Positions 63,021 through 64,000 of a stretch of DNA of 64,000 nucleotides are shown here, piece by piece. Made by a program: the position numbers and the translations under genes. Under the pieces are notes generated by a model that was given only the letters and a program-made list of their open reading frames with translations, was not told where the DNA came from and searched no databases. This DNA comes from Fusibacter_C sp942493125 (GTDB taxonomy: Bacteria; Bacillota; Clostridia; Peptostreptococcales; Acidaminobacteraceae): contig OW818667.1 in assembly GCA_942493125.1 (NCBI GenBank), positions 3,534,001-3,598,000 on the forward strand. Direction: 5' to 3'. Within the stretch, counting starts at the first letter, position 1; every line of letters begins with the position of its first letter.

Positions 63021-63836
63021 ATGACATATAAATTAATAGCTCTAGATATGGATGGTACATTATTCAACGAAAAAAAAGAAATATCGCCACGAAACAGACG
63101 TGCGATACAGGATGCGAGAAAAATCGGGAAAAATGTAGTTATTGCGACAGGTCGTCCCTTACTCGGCATCAAACACATATTAAATGAACTGGGGCTCAAT
63201 ACAAGCGAAGATTATGTCGTTGCATTCAATGGCGCATTAGTACAAAATGTCAAAACAGGTAAGGTCATCTTTAAAAGTGCTTTAAAGCATGACGATTATA
63301 AGCTATTATACGATTTGAGTCTCAAGTACGGCGTTCATGTACAAGCTTTGACAGAGACTTATGTTACGACACCAGTCCTTAATCCCTTCACACAGATAGA
63401 AGCAGATCTCAATGGTATCGAAATCGTAAAAAGTGATGTCGATGCATTTTCTAAAAATGAGACGATCATCAAAGTGATGTTTGTCGACACTAAAGAAAAT
63501 TTGGATGCTGTAGAGCGCCAATTAACCGATGACATCAAGACTAAGTACAACATCATGAGAAGCTCGTCTATCTTTCTTGAATTCTTAAATCCAGAAGTTA
63601 ATAAAGGTACTGGCATAAGCGCAATCGCCTCTATCATGAATTTAGGTGCAGACGAAGTCATCTGTGTTGGCGATGCTGGAAACGATATTGCCATGATCGA
63701 GTACGCAGGTCTCGGCGTCGCTATGGGGAATGCCTATGAATCGGTTAAGCGCATTGCAGACCACATCACTGACACAAATGAAGCAGATGGTGTAGCAAAA
63801 GTGATTGAACAGTACATGCTGAAAAAGGTAATTTAG
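63021..63836 (+). CDS. Cof-type HAD phosphatase (YidA-like)
   Basis: 271 aa. Motif I is ALDMDGTLF, motif II is VIATGRP, the lysine lies in NPEVNKGTGI and motif IV is CVGDAGNDIAMI. The large C2 cap between motifs II and III matches Cof-type sugar-phosphate phosphatases such as YidA. GGAG precedes the ATG at 63021. The stop overlaps the stop of a gene on the other strand by two bases. Confidence 0.9.
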   Translation: MTYKLIALDMDGTLFNEKKEISPRNRRAIQDARKIGKNVVIATGRPLLGIKHILNELGLNTSEDYVVAFNGALVQNVKTGKVIFKSALKHDDYKLLYDLSLKYGVHVQALTETYVTTPVLNPFTQIEADLNGIEIVKSDVDAFSKNETIIKVMFVDTKENLDAVERQLTDDIKTKYNIMRSSSIFLEFLNPEVNKGTGISAIASIMNLGADEVICVGDAGNDIAMIEYAGLGVAMGNAYESVKRIADHITDTNEADGVAKVIEQYMLKKVI

Positions 63837-64000
63837 AGTCTATGATTAATATATTTTTCTAAAATTTCAACAACCAACGCATGATCCTCTTTTGAAGGTA
63901 AACCAGAAACGGTTATCGTACCGATGACACCTGTGCCTTTGAGTATGATGGGGAATGAGCCACCATGTGCTGCATAATCATATGGGTCTAAAAAGAAATT
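63833..64000 (-). CDS. UPF0303/heme-degrading-domain-like protein, 3' end only
   Basis: Reading the - strand from base 64000 gives an open frame of 55 codons to a TAA at 63835-63833. It contains DPYDYAAHGGSFPI, GTGVIGTITVSGLP and DHALVVEILEKY, the C-terminal signature of the UPF0303 (GlcG/HbpS-like) family. The 5' part lies beyond the window. The stop overlaps the HAD stop, so the two genes converge with no gap. Confidence 0.8.
   Translation of the reverse strand, partial: NFFLDPYDYAAHGGSFPIILKGTGVIGTITVSGLPSKEDHALVVEILEKYINHRL

Noticed and set aside
1..64000. tRNA or rRNA genes and CRISPR arrays
   Set aside because: No TPsiC-arm GGTTCGAATCC-type stretch with matching acceptor stems and no evenly spaced direct repeats with unique spacers were seen on either strand.

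Overview
The window looks like a low-GC Firmicute, probably a member of the Clostridia. The grounds are AT-rich coding sequence, strong AGGAGG-type ribosome binding sites before nearly every gene, some TTG/GTG starts, rho-independent terminators, Gram-positive style lipoproteins, and families typical of that group (DUF3784, DUF1801, DUF3795, EFR1 ferredoxin, YoaP-type GNAT). A sigma-54 promoter with an NtrC-type activator, a diguanylate cyclase and an ammonium transporter suggest a free-living environmental organism. I cannot name the genus. No rRNA, tRNA, CRISPR array, transposase or prophage gene was seen, and no gap longer than about 245 bases lacks a gene.

Layout. (1) 1-1.7 kb: a small orphan ORF, a HAD phosphatase and a ZmaR-like acetyltransferase. 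(2) 1.7-8.3 kb: a compact, apparently self-regulated catabolic operon. It holds a class III aminotransferase, a two-domain class II aldolase, an FGGY kinase, an MFS transporter and a TetR repressor. It has one clear sigma-A promoter with a perfect 16-bp palindrome just past the start site, and ends in a strong terminator. By eye its base composition is richer in G+C than the rest. (3) 8.3-34.5 kb: about 45 small genes all on the + strand. They include GNAT acetyltransferases, SAM methyltransferases, dihydrofolate-reductase-like proteins, small P-loop kinases, alpha/beta hydrolases, metallopeptidases, lipoproteins and DUF proteins. Most are single-domain, and few share an obvious pathway. Two nearly identical 80-bp promoter elements (8311 and 14561) start two of the transcription units. 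(4) 34.5-39.4 kb, - strand: a membrane histidine kinase, an NtrC-type response regulator and amtB, with a sigma-54 promoter before amtB. (5) 39.5-46.4 kb: another + strand series of small accessory genes (GNAT, VOC, SRPBCC, SnoaL, nuclease-like, exported proteins). (6) 46.4-48.3 kb: a divergent pair, an XRE/TPR regulator and a PP2C phosphatase. (7) 48.4-56.3 kb: a membrane protein, a heterodimeric ABC exporter, accessory genes and a threonine-aldolase-like enzyme. (8) 56.4-58.5 kb, - strand: an ABC-F ATPase with a histidine-rich linker and an attenuator-like leader. (9) 58.5-64 kb: a membrane protein, an S41-peptidase-like lipoprotein, a GGDEF protein, a GNAT-like protein and a Cof-type HAD phosphatase, converging on the 3' end of a UPF0303 gene cut by the window edge.

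How the genes work together. The best candidate for an undescribed system is the 1.7-8.3 kb operon. It would import a substrate, probably an amino-polyol or amino-sugar, then transaminate, phosphorylate and cleave it, with the TetR protein sensing an intermediate. The second is the two-component/sigma-54 control of an ammonium transporter that has no GlnK gene beside it. The third is the leader of the ABC-F gene, which looks like an antibiotic-responsive attenuator. Domain calls come from motifs read by eye; no database search was run.
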